NCBI RefSeq assembly: GCF_003334855.1
Contig: NZ_QOWE01000025.1
Span: 62,001-126,000 of the forward strand
Source: Larkinella punicea
GTDB lineage: Bacteria; Bacteroidota; Bacteroidia; Cytophagales; Spirosomataceae
Direction: 5' to 3'
Length of the DNA: 64,000 nt
Shown: one piece after another, positions 25,470 to 33,869 of the stretch
Layout: each line of letters starts with the position of its first letter
Position numbering within the stretch: the stretch's first letter is position 1
The notes under the pieces: model-generated
What the model was told of the DNA's origin: nothing
Seen by the model: the letters and a program-made list of their open reading frames with translations, nothing else
Databases searched by the model: none
Made by a program: the position numbers and the translations under genes

Positions 25470-25552
25470 CTTAACTCCCTTCTCTCTGCTTAACTCCGCG
25501 AAATAATTTTAAAAGCTATTTCGCGGAGTTAAGCAGAGAAAGAAGAGTTAAG
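25470..25552. repeat. Palindrome between dehydrogenase subunit genes
   Basis: Arms at 25470-25505 and 25517-25552 (36 bp, a few mismatches) built from the word AACTCCGCGAAATA and direct repeats of CTTAACTC. AGCAGAGAAA occurs twice in the right part. It sits within what appears to be an operon and could trim or attenuate the transcript between the two subunits. Confidence 0.85.
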
Positions 25553-25571
25553 CAGAGAAAAATTTCAGACT

Positions 25572-26198
25572 ATGAAACGTAGAGATTCTCTCAAAGCCAT
25601 AACCCTCAGTAGCCTTGGATTTGCCGGTTTGAATCCGCAGATTTCCGCTGCTGAATCCATCATGCCGCCCGATGTCAAACCGGTGAAAATTCCCGGTGGT
25701 CGTCAGAAATTTGAAGCGGAGCGCGATGCCAAACTGAATGCCGATAAGTTTTTCACGCCCCACGAACTGAAAACCGTCACGGTACTGGGAGACATCATCA
25801 TTCCAGCCGATGCCAAATCCGGCAGTGCGTCACAGGCCGGAACCCCGGCGTTTATCGAGTTTATGATGAAAGACCAGCCGCAGTGGCAGACGCCGATGCG
25901 GGGGGGACTTCGCTGGCTCGACAACGTTTGTACGAAGCGGTTTGGCAAGAAGTTTGCTGATTGTCTCAAAGCCCAGCAAATCGAAATCGTGGACGAAATC
26001 GCTTATCCGGGCAAAGCCAAGCCGGAGATGTCGCAGGGTGTCGCGTTTTTCAACATGATGCGCGGGTTTGTCGCGACCGGTTTTTTCACCAGCCAGATGG
26101 GCATCAAAGACCTCGGCTACGTCGGCAACACCCCCAACCAGTGGGAAGGTGTTCCGGCCGATGTGTTGAAGCAGTATAATTTAAGCTACGACGAATAA
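25572..26198 (+). CDS. Gluconate 2-dehydrogenase subunit 3-like protein (Tat-exported)
   Basis: 208 residues. The N-terminus MKRRDSLKAITLSSLGFAGL is a twin-arginine-type signal. The mature region has FFTPHELKTVTVLGDIIIPADAKS and GLRWLDN, typical for the gluconate 2-dehydrogenase subunit 3 family. In related systems this small subunit is needed for export and maturation of the GMC catalytic subunit, encoded immediately upstream here. A palindrome separates the two genes and another follows. Confidence 0.9.
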   Translation: MKRRDSLKAITLSSLGFAGLNPQISAAESIMPPDVKPVKIPGGRQKFEAERDAKLNADKFFTPHELKTVTVLGDIIIPADAKSGSASQAGTPAFIEFMMKDQPQWQTPMRGGLRWLDNVCTKRFGKKFADCLKAQQIEIVDEIAYPGKAKPEMSQGVAFFNMMRGFVATGFFTSQMGIKDLGYVGNTPNQWEGVPADVLKQYNLSYDE

Positions 26199-26205
26199 AG
26201 AGTTA

Positions 26206-26296
26206 AAAGTTAAGAGTTAAAAGTTAAAAATTGGTCTGATGCGTAACATTTTAACGCATCAACTTCCCGTTTTAATTTTTAACTCTTAACTTTTAA
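26206..26296. repeat. AT-rich AGTTAA-type palindrome
   Basis: Left part around 26206-26231 and right arm 26274-26296 are complementary runs of AGTTAAGAGTTAAAA units, the left one carrying an extra unit. An inner hairpin GATGCGT (26238-26244) / ACGCATC (26254-26260) sits in the centre. Related word repeats (AGTTAAGAGTTAGGAGTTAA) occur once at 17990-18012 between two other genes. Confidence 0.75.
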
Positions 26297-26312
26297 TTCA
26301 TAACTTACTTTT

Positions 26313-27404
26313 ATGCCTACTCGACGGATTTTTCTACAGCAAACCGGTTTGATTGCTTCTTCACTGGCTTTCTCGCCTTTGAGCATTGCCCAGTCGCCCA
26401 AAAAAGACCGCCTGGGAGTAGCACTGGTGGGCCTGGGCTATTACAGCACGGACTTGATCGCGCCGGCTTTGCAACTGACCAAAAATTGTTACCTCGCCGG
26501 TATTGTCACCGGAACTCCCTCGAAAGCCGAGACCTGGGCCAAGAAGTATAACATTCCAGAAAAGAATGTATACAACTACCAAAACTTCGACAAAATTGCC
26601 GACAACCCCGACATCGATGTTGTGTACGTGATTTTGCCCCCGTCCATGCACCGCGAGTATGTGATCCGGGCGGCCAAGGCGGGTAAACACGTCTGGGTGG
26701 AAAAACCGATGGCCATGACGGAGAAGGAGTGCCAGGACATGATCAACGCCTGCAAGCAGAACAAACGCTCGCTGGCCGTTGGCTACCGGCTGCAGCACGA
26801 ACCGAACACGCAGGAATACATCAAGTTTTTGCGCGAAGGCAAAATCGGCAAGATCAAAATGGTGAGCTGTTCGGCGGGGTACAACGACAACCGCACCACG
26901 CACTGGAAACAGAAAAAGGAAATGGGCGGGGGGGTGATGTACGACATGGGCGTTTATGTGTTGCAGGGTGCGCGGCTGGCAACGGGCGAAGAACCGATTT
27001 CGGTTACCGCCCAGCAGTATACGACCCGGCCCGAAATCTATAAAAACGGGCTGGACGAGACCACGATGGCCCAACTCGTGTTTCCGAGCGGGGCGCGGGC
27101 GGCTGTTCAGACCAGCTTCGGAATAAACATGAATTTCCTGCACGTGACCGGCGAGAAAGGATTCCTGAAAATGGAGCCGTATTCGGCCTACAACGGTCAG
27201 ACGGGCGAAGCATCGGGCGGGGTGAAAATCAAACATCCCTACGATGTTCCCCGCCAGCAGGCCATGCAGATGGACGACGATGCCGACGCCATTATGAACA
27301 ACAAACCCTTGATTGCCCCCGGCGAAGAAGGACTGCGCGACATCCGGATTGTGGAAGCGATTTATCGGGCGGCCAAATCCGGCCAATCGGTGAAGTTGAC
27401 CTAG
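26313..27404 (+). CDS. Gfo/Idh/MocA family oxidoreductase, exported
   Basis: 363 residues. TRRIFLQQTG plus a hydrophobic run forms a Tat-like signal. The NAD(P)-binding domain begins LGVALVGLGYYSTDLIAPAL, and the family motif EKPMAMTEKEC (about 130-140) supplies the conserved Lys. The C-terminal alpha/beta domain has GGGVMYDMGVYVLQGAR. Members oxidise or reduce sugars, often tightly holding the cofactor when secreted, as in glucose-fructose oxidoreductase. It follows the GMC/subunit 3 genes on the same strand, so it may act on the keto-sugar they produce; that link is inference. Confidence 0.9.
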   Translation: MPTRRIFLQQTGLIASSLAFSPLSIAQSPKKDRLGVALVGLGYYSTDLIAPALQLTKNCYLAGIVTGTPSKAETWAKKYNIPEKNVYNYQNFDKIADNPDIDVVYVILPPSMHREYVIRAAKAGKHVWVEKPMAMTEKECQDMINACKQNKRSLAVGYRLQHEPNTQEYIKFLREGKIGKIKMVSCSAGYNDNRTTHWKQKKEMGGGVMYDMGVYVLQGARLATGEEPISVTAQQYTTRPEIYKNGLDETTMAQLVFPSGARAAVQTSFGINMNFLHVTGEKGFLKMEPYSAYNGQTGEASGGVKIKHPYDVPRQQAMQMDDDADAIMNNKPLIAPGEEGLRDIRIVEAIYRAAKSGQSVKLT

Positions 27405-27421
27405 TGTAAACCACCCGACCG

Positions 27422-28609
27422 ATGAATCTCGCAAAAGCCGTAACGCATCGTTCCGGGATTCTCTTCCTTGTATTCTTTCTTTTCATTTCCCGCTTTTGCC
27501 TTGCCCAGCCGGATCAGTGTACACCCTCGGCTGGTCAGTTTACGGGTTCGCTTCAGATCAGCCCCGGCATTGGTTGCATGCCTCTGAAAATTACCGCCAC
27601 GAGCGGCCTCCGAAATGTGACGAACGTTCGGTATGTGTATGATTATCAGGGAGGAGCGGTGAAGGATTCGGATTTGGTCCGGGATTCGGTTTTTACCTAT
27701 CAAAAGCCCGGACTATTCCGGGTTCTGCAATATTCGGAACAGGACGGACGCCAGCTTCGGGTGTGCGCCATTGTTCAGGTGTACGACACGCTGCCGCCCG
27801 AGTTGGTGGTGACGGGCTGTCAAACGCGGGTGATGGTCACCATTCCGAAGTCGGCGGAGTATCAATATAACTGGTATCGGGTCGATTGGGGCGATGGTAC
27901 ACAGGAGCAGCTCGATGGCGCTTCTCCCGTGGGCGTTCATACCTACGCCGACGATAACCAGCGGGTAATTTCCGTACGGGGAGTGCATCTTTACGGCAAT
28001 TGTGGCGGCACAACCCGGGTTTCTTTCCGTCCCGATACGAAAGCCATCACCCCCGTCATCGACAAAGTACAGGCCGTCGGTGCCAATTCGATCGACCTGA
28101 CCATCAGCAATCCCGGCGGAAACCGCTTCCGGATTGAACAGCGGTCGCCCGGCGGAACCTACGTCCAAACCAGCCATCGTTCTGACGCGGTGAATGCAAC
28201 GGTCCGTTTGGATGCGGACACGACGGTGGCAGTTTGTTTTCGACTCATTCTCGCCGATACCTGCTTACAGGCTGCGCCTTCTGCCGAGTTGTGTTATACG
28301 CCCCCAAAACCGCCCGAACCCGCTCCGGTTCCCGACTCGACGGTGTTTATGCCCGACGCTTTCAGCCCTAATGCAGACGGCATCAACGATCAGTGGCAGC
28401 TTCAGGGGCTGTTGAGCGGAAAGGCAACGCTGACGATTTTTAACCGTTGGGGCGAGGTGGTCTTTTTAACGGATGATGCCCTGGCTGGTTGGGATGGTAA
28501 ACAACAGGGAAAAACCGTTCCGCCGGGAATGTACTCGTACCGGCTGGATCAGGAAAAACCGGATGGAAGACGGTTCCAAAAACGGGGTGTCGTGGTGTTA
28601 GTGCCGTAA
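27422..28609 (+). CDS. Secreted protein with CHU_C (type IX secretion) C-terminal domain
   Basis: 395 residues. A signal peptide (ILFLVFFLFISRFCLAQ) precedes a Cys-containing region with PKD-like strands (YRVDWGDGTQEQ near 160). The final 85 residues form a gliding-motility-associated C-terminal domain: MPDAFSPNADGINDQW, LTIFNRWGEVVF and GMYSYRL. That domain type directs export by the type IX system of Bacteroidota, leaving the protein at the surface or in the medium. It starts 17 bases after the Gfo/Idh/MocA gene and so may be cotranscribed. Its own role is unknown. Its 3' end overlaps the converging PNPOx gene by 12 bases. Confidence 0.88.
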   Translation: MNLAKAVTHRSGILFLVFFLFISRFCLAQPDQCTPSAGQFTGSLQISPGIGCMPLKITATSGLRNVTNVRYVYDYQGGAVKDSDLVRDSVFTYQKPGLFRVLQYSEQDGRQLRVCAIVQVYDTLPPELVVTGCQTRVMVTIPKSAEYQYNWYRVDWGDGTQEQLDGASPVGVHTYADDNQRVISVRGVHLYGNCGGTTRVSFRPDTKAITPVIDKVQAVGANSIDLTISNPGGNRFRIEQRSPGGTYVQTSHRSDAVNATVRLDADTTVAVCFRLILADTCLQAAPSAELCYTPPKPPEPAPVPDSTVFMPDAFSPNADGINDQWQLQGLLSGKATLTIFNRWGEVVFLTDDALAGWDGKQQGKTVPPGMYSYRLDQEKPDGRRFQKRGVVVLVP

Positions 28610-29170
28610 TGATTCCGTTCTTTCCAGTCCAATGCTGGTCGGCAGACCGTCGAGACTCGTCAGATTTTTTTCGGTAACGTAGTCATCAAGTCCTTTTTTG
28701 CCGGTTTTCTCAGCCCACTCAAAGTGGATGTCGCGCTCACCGACGTAATCGAACAAGGGTACGCCAAACCCACAGGAGGTTTGAACCAGGTCGATGTCGG
28801 CCAGAATCAGTTGGCGGGTACTTGGGTAAATCGTGAAATTCGGCGCATAGACCGCCCACTCTTCCGAACCGGGCAAAACCGTGCGCCCTTTGCCGTATAA
28901 CCGCAAAATCAGGGGTGGGCCTTCAAACGAGCAGAACATCATCGTAATGCGGCCGTTTTCCAGCGTGTGGGCGGAGGTTTCGTTGCCACTGCTGATCAGA
29001 TCCATGTAGCCCACCTGGTTGTCCGACAAAACCCGGAAACAGTCCAGTCCTTTGGGCGAGAGATTGACGCGACCATCGCCACTCAGCGGAGCTGTACTGA
29101 CGAAAAATATACGTTGTTTTTTGATAAAAGTCTGGTGGGGAGACTTGATGGCATCATGAAATTTACCCAT
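28598..29170 (-). CDS. Pyridoxamine 5'-phosphate oxidase-like FMN-binding protein
   Basis: 190 residues from the ATG at 29170; the upstream extension is not conserved-looking. The split-barrel motifs are RIFFVSTAPLSGDGRVNLSPKG and LDLISSGNETSAHTLENGRI-type sequence, followed by TMMFCSFEGPPLILRLYG, all typical of the PNPOx-like family that binds FMN or a related flavin. True PdxH residues for pyridoxal phosphate are not evident, so the substrate is unknown. Cytoplasmic. It lies 43 bases downstream of the TPR membrane-protein gene on the same strand. Confidence 0.88.
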   Translation of the reverse strand: MGKFHDAIKSPHQTFIKKQRIFFVSTAPLSGDGRVNLSPKGLDCFRVLSDNQVGYMDLISSGNETSAHTLENGRITMMFCSFEGPPLILRLYGKGRTVLPGSEEWAVYAPNFTIYPSTRQLILADIDLVQTSCGFGVPLFDYVGERDIHFEWAEKTGKKGLDDYVTEKNLTSLDGLPTSIGLERTESLRH

Positions 29171-29213
29171 AAAGTTACTGTAAATGGTGGAGCGTAAATA
29201 TACCAAAAAACGG

Positions 29214-31160
29214 CTATTGCCCCGCCTGTTCCAACTGCCGGAGGTTATTCTTCGCTTCTTCGTAATCCGGTTTCAGCGCTACGGCCCGGCGAATGTCAGC
29301 TAAAGCTCCGGCGCGGTCGCCGAGATAAAACCGGTCGACACCCCGGTTGTGCAAGGCCGTCGGATCGTTGGGTTTGTAGCGCAGATACCGTTCGTAATCA
29401 GCCAGGGATTCTTTGTAGGATTTGAGTTGCAGATACGTAAAACCACGCGCCGTCAACACCACCGAATCTTTGCCGGGTGCCAGCAGGAGGGCCTTGTTGA
29501 AATCGCGCAGAGCATCCTGGAAACGGCTGGTTTTGTTGTAGGTTAACCCCCGGTTATAATAGACGTCGCTCTTGGTCGAATCCATCCGGATGGCCTGGTT
29601 ATACATTTCCAGGGCCTTCGGAAAGTCATTTTTCAGTCCGTAGGCATTGCCCAGCCCTTCGAAGCAATGGTAGCGGTTGCTGCCGTTCTCCACAGCCGCT
29701 TTAAATTGCTGCATGGCTTCGTCGATGCGGTTATTTTTGCCGTAATAGTCACCCAACCCTTCGCGCATCTGGTCATTTTCAGGGTAGAATTGTAACGCAT
29801 GGAGCCAGAGCGTTTCGGTGTTTTTCCAGACTTTCACCTGTTGAATAGTCCGGTAAAAACACAAGGCGGTAAACACACCTAAACCGATGGTGGCCAGTCG
29901 GAACCGGGAAGGCGATTCGCCCGTCAGAAGGTACAAACCGTAGACAATCAGGAAGATCAAGCCAAAGTAGGAGAGGTAGCTGTAGCGGTCGGCCATGATG
30001 GCGGCCCCAACGGTCATGAACTGCAAAACCAGAATAATCGTGATCAAGAAAAACCCGATACCAAAAACCACCAGCCGTTGCCGCTCGGTTTTGGCGGTCA
30101 GTAATTGCCAGACGGCGTAACCAACCACCAGCAGAAAAGCCACTGGCCCCAGCCAATGTTGCGGCTCGATGTTCCGGACGTTTTCGGGATACGGATAAAA
30201 AGCCGACAGACGGAAGGGGGCGACGAGTTTGATCAGGTACATCAGAAAACCGTAGCTGCCGTAGACCAGCCAGCGGGCGGCAAAGGGCTCCTGCCCGACG
30301 GCGTCTTTTTTCTCCGCAATCCGAAGCAGCCAGCCGTGAAAATCACCCCCGGCCTGCACGTTGGTTGCCAACAGCCCCACAAAAACCGCTACCAGCAAAA
30401 ACGGGACTTTTTCGAATAGAATCGCCGGTCGAAAGGTCTTTTTGAGGTTCTGATCACCCGCTTTCCAGTAGTCGATCAAGAGCAAAACAAAAGGCAATAC
30501 GACCGCCATCGCTTTGGCTATACATGATGCTACAAACAAAGAAAAAGTTAAAAATAACCAGATCGTGGCCCCTGATGTCCGATAGCGAAGGTAGGTCAGA
30601 CAAGCCGAGAGGAAGAAAAACGTGTAGAGGACATCTTTCCGTTCCGACACCCAGATGACCGATTCGACGTGCATGGGGTGCAGTCCCCATACTGCGGCCA
30701 CGAATAGCGCAACCCACTGATTTTTACGACTTAACTGATACGCAAAACCGAAAATAAGGAGCGTATTGAGGAGATGGAATGCGGTGTTGGTAACAATAAA
30801 TGACGTGGCTTCCGGCCCGAAAAAAGCCGAGTTGGCGGCCAGAGACAACATCGTTAACGGATGGTAATTCAGCGCAACCACCGACTTTAACAACGTTCGG
30901 ACGTGATCGGCGGTGGGTTCAAGAACGTACGGATTTCCGAAAACATATTCCGAATCATCCCAGTCCACAAACCCGTTGCTGAACCCGAAGGCGTAGGCAA
31001 TAAAAACCGCCAGCAGCAGAGGGAGCCAGAGGTAGGTTTGTAAGCCCTTTTTCGCCAGCGCGGGAGGTGCTGGCTGGGTCGGTTTTACGGGAGAAGAGGC
31101 AGGTATCGTCTGTGGACGCGACGGGTTGGTCCGTTGTCCGTTCGGTTTATTTTTGGCCAT
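29214..31160 (-). CDS. Multi-pass membrane protein with C-terminal TPR repeats (TMTC-like)
   Basis: 648 residues from ATG 31160. A Pro-rich cytoplasmic lead (1-40) is followed by roughly ten hydrophobic segments to about residue 440, beginning LPLLLAVFIAYAFGFSNGFV and DWDDSEYVFGNPYV, with HPMHVESVIWVSERKDVLY in an outer loop. The last 200 residues hold about six tetratricopeptide repeats (for example YNRGLTYNKTSRFQDALRDF). This plan matches TMTC/DUF1736 proteins, which in animals are O-mannosyltransferases of the GT-C type; the DD near residue 58 would fit the catalytic loop. Bacterial members are uncharacterised, so a glycosyl transfer role is only suggested. Confidence 0.8.
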   Translation of the reverse strand: MAKNKPNGQRTNPSRPQTIPASSPVKPTQPAPPALAKKGLQTYLWLPLLLAVFIAYAFGFSNGFVDWDDSEYVFGNPYVLEPTADHVRTLLKSVVALNYHPLTMLSLAANSAFFGPEATSFIVTNTAFHLLNTLLIFGFAYQLSRKNQWVALFVAAVWGLHPMHVESVIWVSERKDVLYTFFFLSACLTYLRYRTSGATIWLFLTFSLFVASCIAKAMAVVLPFVLLLIDYWKAGDQNLKKTFRPAILFEKVPFLLVAVFVGLLATNVQAGGDFHGWLLRIAEKKDAVGQEPFAARWLVYGSYGFLMYLIKLVAPFRLSAFYPYPENVRNIEPQHWLGPVAFLLVVGYAVWQLLTAKTERQRLVVFGIGFFLITIILVLQFMTVGAAIMADRYSYLSYFGLIFLIVYGLYLLTGESPSRFRLATIGLGVFTALCFYRTIQQVKVWKNTETLWLHALQFYPENDQMREGLGDYYGKNNRIDEAMQQFKAAVENGSNRYHCFEGLGNAYGLKNDFPKALEMYNQAIRMDSTKSDVYYNRGLTYNKTSRFQDALRDFNKALLLAPGKDSVVLTARGFTYLQLKSYKESLADYERYLRYKPNDPTALHNRGVDRFYLGDRAGALADIRRAVALKPDYEEAKNNLRQLEQAGQ

Positions 31161-31205
31161 AGCAGGATGCAGAGTTCGGATGAAATGCCGCAAAAGGTAT
31201 ACCAT

Positions 31206-31241
31206 AAAAAAGCCCCGCCGTTTATCTGGCGGGGCTTTTTT
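31206..31241 (-). terminator. Bidirectional intrinsic terminator after ribosomal protein THX gene
   Basis: Perfect 14-bp stem (31206-31219 with 31228-31241) combining GCCCCGCC with flanking A and T runs. It separates the THX gene from the TPR membrane-protein gene downstream on the minus strand. Confidence 0.85.
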
Positions 31242-31256
31242 ATGAAAAATAGCGGG

Positions 31257-31373
31257 TTATTCCTTGACAACCTTGGCTATTTTTCCTCGTTGATCCTTCA
31301 GCTTGGGGCGTGTTACGCCGTATGAACCGCGCCAGATTTTACCGCGTTTGGTTTTAACATCTCCTTTTCCCAT
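31257..31373 (-). CDS. 30S ribosomal protein THX (38 aa)
   Basis: A 38-residue frame from ATG at 31371-31373 reads [19 protein letters not shown] and continues with Arg/Lys-rich sequence to a TAA at 31257-31259. This is the family of the Thermus small-subunit peptide THX, common in Bacteroidota, which binds in the head of the 30S particle and stabilises 16S rRNA. The GKGDxKTxRGKxxxGxYG pattern is unmistakable. The gene is monocistronic, ending 16 bases before a strong terminator. Confidence 0.93.
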   Translation of the reverse strand: MGKGDVKTKRGKIWRGSYGVTRPKLKDQRGKIAKVVKE

Positions 31374-31606
31374 GTTCAAAAATTTACGTGTACAGATTTA
31401 GAGATCATGATTGACGGAATTCGTCAACAAGAAATCATAGTTAATCATTTAATCGCACAAATCAAAGCCTAGCTCCACGAACCTACTCAACGCCAGTCCG
31501 CTGCGGGCGGTTTTCCGAACGAACGATCAGTCCAGTCCCTCATATTTCCAAACATCTGCCCTTGTATCCGGTTATTCTGCAAACAAAAACGTAAAAAAAT
31601 ACAGGT

Positions 31607-32404
31607 ATGGCGAATACAGGAACACCGGTTTCGGGCCAGTCCGGAATCGGACCACTCGAACCGGAAGTAAGCGGATCGAGCCGGATCAATGTGGGTGAAG
31701 AAGAACGGGTTTGGTCGACCGCCGGGGGAGCCCTGCTGGTGGCTTTTGGCTTGAAAGGCGGGTCATTGAGTGGGTTGTTGCTGGCCGCAGCGGGCGGTTA
31801 TCTGGCCTACCGGGGTTTGTCGGGACATTGCCCCGTGAGTGAATCCGTGGGCCGCAATACGACACAGGGCGAAGCGACGGCGGTGAGGCCCATCGAAATT
31901 TCGGCCGGTATGACCATTTACAAACCCCGCGAAGAGGTGTACCAATTCTGGCGGAAACTGGAGAATCTGCCCCGGTTTATGTCCCACCTAAAAGAAGTAC
32001 GTCAACTGGATTCAACGCATTCGCATTGGGTTGCCCAGGCTACGTCGTCCGGTGGCGCCGTGGCCGAAGCCCTTGGTACCGTAGAGTGGGATGCGCAGCT
32101 TATCCACGAGACGCCCAATGAACGACTGGTTTGGAAATCGGTAGAAGGTGCCCGGGTGGACAATGCGGGCGAGGTGCGTTTTCGGGATTCGGCAGACGGT
32201 TTTGGAACCGAAATTCTGGCCACGATCCACTACCGGCCACCCGTTGGCCAGATTGGTAGCGCGCTCATGAAGCTCTTCAATCCGACATTCTCGCAGATGA
32301 TCGAAAAAGACCTGTACCGGTTTAAGGAAATCATGGAGAAAGACGATGTCGAAGCCGCGCTGAATCAGCCGAGCGAGTTGCCGTCGGGAAGCGCACAGCT
32401 TTGA
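31607..32404 (+). CDS. SRPBCC-family protein with N-terminal membrane-associated domain
   Basis: 265 residues. Residues about 28-75 contain a DUF2892/YgaP-like segment with hydrophobic stretches (WSTAGGALLVAFGL, LSGLLLAAAGGYLAYRGL) followed by GHCPVSESVG. Residues about 98-245 are a polyketide cyclase/dehydrase-like START-type domain (MTIYKPREEVYQFWRKLENL, FMSHLKEVRQLD). The latter forms a lipid- or small-molecule-binding pocket. The substrate is unknown. The gene stands alone and is followed by a perfect AT-rich palindrome. Confidence 0.87.
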   Translation: MANTGTPVSGQSGIGPLEPEVSGSSRINVGEEERVWSTAGGALLVAFGLKGGSLSGLLLAAAGGYLAYRGLSGHCPVSESVGRNTTQGEATAVRPIEISAGMTIYKPREEVYQFWRKLENLPRFMSHLKEVRQLDSTHSHWVAQATSSGGAVAEALGTVEWDAQLIHETPNERLVWKSVEGARVDNAGEVRFRDSADGFGTEILATIHYRPPVGQIGSALMKLFNPTFSQMIEKDLYRFKEIMEKDDVEAALNQPSELPSGSAQL

Positions 32405-32433
32405 TTCAATTGATAACTTGTTCTATGGTCGAG

Positions 32434-32534
32434 CAGGAATATTAAATGAAAAATGATGAATGTTAAATGTAAAAGTTGCTCATTTGACCAGACTTTTACA
32501 TTTAACATTCATCATTTTTCATTTAATATTCCTG
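32434..32534. repeat. Perfect 43-bp AT-rich palindrome
   Basis: Arms 32434-32476 and 32492-32534 are fully complementary, with a 15-base loop. The sequence shares ATGATGAA and AAATGTAAAA with the copy at 22222-22320. It lies 29 bases after the SRPBCC stop and could form a very stable hairpin in RNA or a cruciform in DNA. Confidence 0.95.
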
Positions 32535-32613
32535 TTTTTACCTTTTTTTAATTATTCAATAGGGGGAAGGCTTCAATTGGCTGTCATAGGGTCGAACAGT
32601 TAACAACGACCTG

Positions 32614-33441
32614 ATGGACTTGCAACAACTGGAGCACGAACTGCTCCCCCTGACAGCCTATGCCGCTCCGGTGGTGTTTGGCTCCGTACTTTTGGAGTTC
32701 TGGCTGACCCGCCACGACGAAGAACACCGCTATCAAAGCCGCGATTTCTGGTCGTCGGTGGGCATTGGAGCCGGAAGCCTGCTGATCAATGCCATTCTGA
32801 AAACCAGCGTTTTCGGGATGGCATTGTTTTTCTACCACCTCACGCCCTGGCGGCTAGAAACGCGGTGGTGGACTTGGCTGCTGGCCTACGCGCTGATTGA
32901 TTTCTGCAATTACACGGCGCACTGGATTGCCCACAAACAGCGTGTCTGGTGGGCTACGCACGTTACGCACCATTCGTCCGAACACCTGAATTTCTCGACG
33001 GCTTTCCGCAATTCGTGGACGCAGCATTTGAAATTGGTCTTCTTCATACCAGCTTGGGTGTCAGGTATTAATCCGGTTGTCATCCTGACCTGCTACCAGA
33101 TCGACCTCCTGTATCAGTTCTGGATTCATACCGAAATGATCCGTAAATTGCCGCGCTGGTTTGAATTTTTCTTCGTAACGCCTTCCCATCACCGGGTCCA
33201 CCACGGCAGCAACGACCGCTACCTCGACAAGAATTTTGGCTCATCGCTCATCATCTGGGACCGCCTGTTCGGCACCTTTCAGGAAGAAGACGAAGCGCCG
33301 GTCTACGGCCTGACCAAACCCGTAGAGTCGTACAATCCGGTGTATTTGAACTTCCACGTCTGGATCGAGATTGGCCGAGACCTGCGAAAGGCGAAATCGG
33401 CCCGCGAAGTGTTCAATATTCTTTTTGGCCCCCCGGTTTGA
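32614..33441 (+). CDS. Sterol desaturase / fatty-acid hydroxylase family membrane protein
   Basis: 275 residues with about four hydrophobic segments. Di-iron histidine motifs are complete: HWIAH, HVTHHSSEH, a single HTE after a membrane span, and HHRVHH near residue 200. The family uses O2 and a di-iron centre to hydroxylate or desaturate lipids and carotenoids in the membrane. Which lipid is acted on here cannot be told. The stop overlaps a possible upstream start of the following TIGR03643 gene, so cotranscription is likely. Confidence 0.92.
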   Translation: MDLQQLEHELLPLTAYAAPVVFGSVLLEFWLTRHDEEHRYQSRDFWSSVGIGAGSLLINAILKTSVFGMALFFYHLTPWRLETRWWTWLLAYALIDFCNYTAHWIAHKQRVWWATHVTHHSSEHLNFSTAFRNSWTQHLKLVFFIPAWVSGINPVVILTCYQIDLLYQFWIHTEMIRKLPRWFEFFFVTPSHHRVHHGSNDRYLDKNFGSSLIIWDRLFGTFQEEDEAPVYGLTKPVESYNPVYLNFHVWIEIGRDLRKAKSAREVFNILFGPPV

Positions 33442-33536
33442 TGTCAGCAACCCAACACGCGACCAAAGCAATTGCTTTTTGTTTAGGACACCGGCCTGAT
33501 GGGGAATTATGCGAAAGACGGCTTCGTTGTTCCGGT

Positions 33537-33869
33537 ATGAAACGTTCCAAACCGGTACTTGAGCTTGGGGAAACAGACCTGGACCGCATTGTCGAAATGG
33601 CGTGGGAAGACCGCACGCCCTTTGATGCCATCGAAGCTCAGTTTGGGCTATCGGAACAGGAAGTGATCGAGGTCATGCGTCGGCAACTGAAACCGTCGTC
33701 GTGGCGAAAGTGGCGCGAGAGGGTTCAGGGGCGGGCTACCAAACACGCGGCTTTGTCGGCGGTGGAAGATGCCCGGTTTAAATCGAACCAGCAGCGGACG
33801 GTGACCCACAACCGGATTTCCAAAACGATGCGTTATAATCCCAGCGACTTCAAAAAACCGTCCCGGTAA
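33537..33869 (+). CDS. TIGR03643 family small protein
   Basis: 110 residues from ATG 33537. The diagnostic stretch is LDRIVEMAWEDRTPFDAIEA followed by FGLSEQEVIEVMRRQLKPSSW, a helix-turn-helix-like domain of unknown function common in Bacteroidota and Cyanobacteria. The C-terminal half is basic. A longer form starting at 33438-33441, overlapping the desaturase stop, would add 32-33 residues with three Cys but is not typical for the family. Its 3' end overlaps the converging LytTR regulator gene by 37 bases. Confidence 0.85.
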   Translation: MKRSKPVLELGETDLDRIVEMAWEDRTPFDAIEAQFGLSEQEVIEVMRRQLKPSSWRKWRERVQGRATKHAALSAVEDARFKSNQQRTVTHNRISKTMRYNPSDFKKPSR

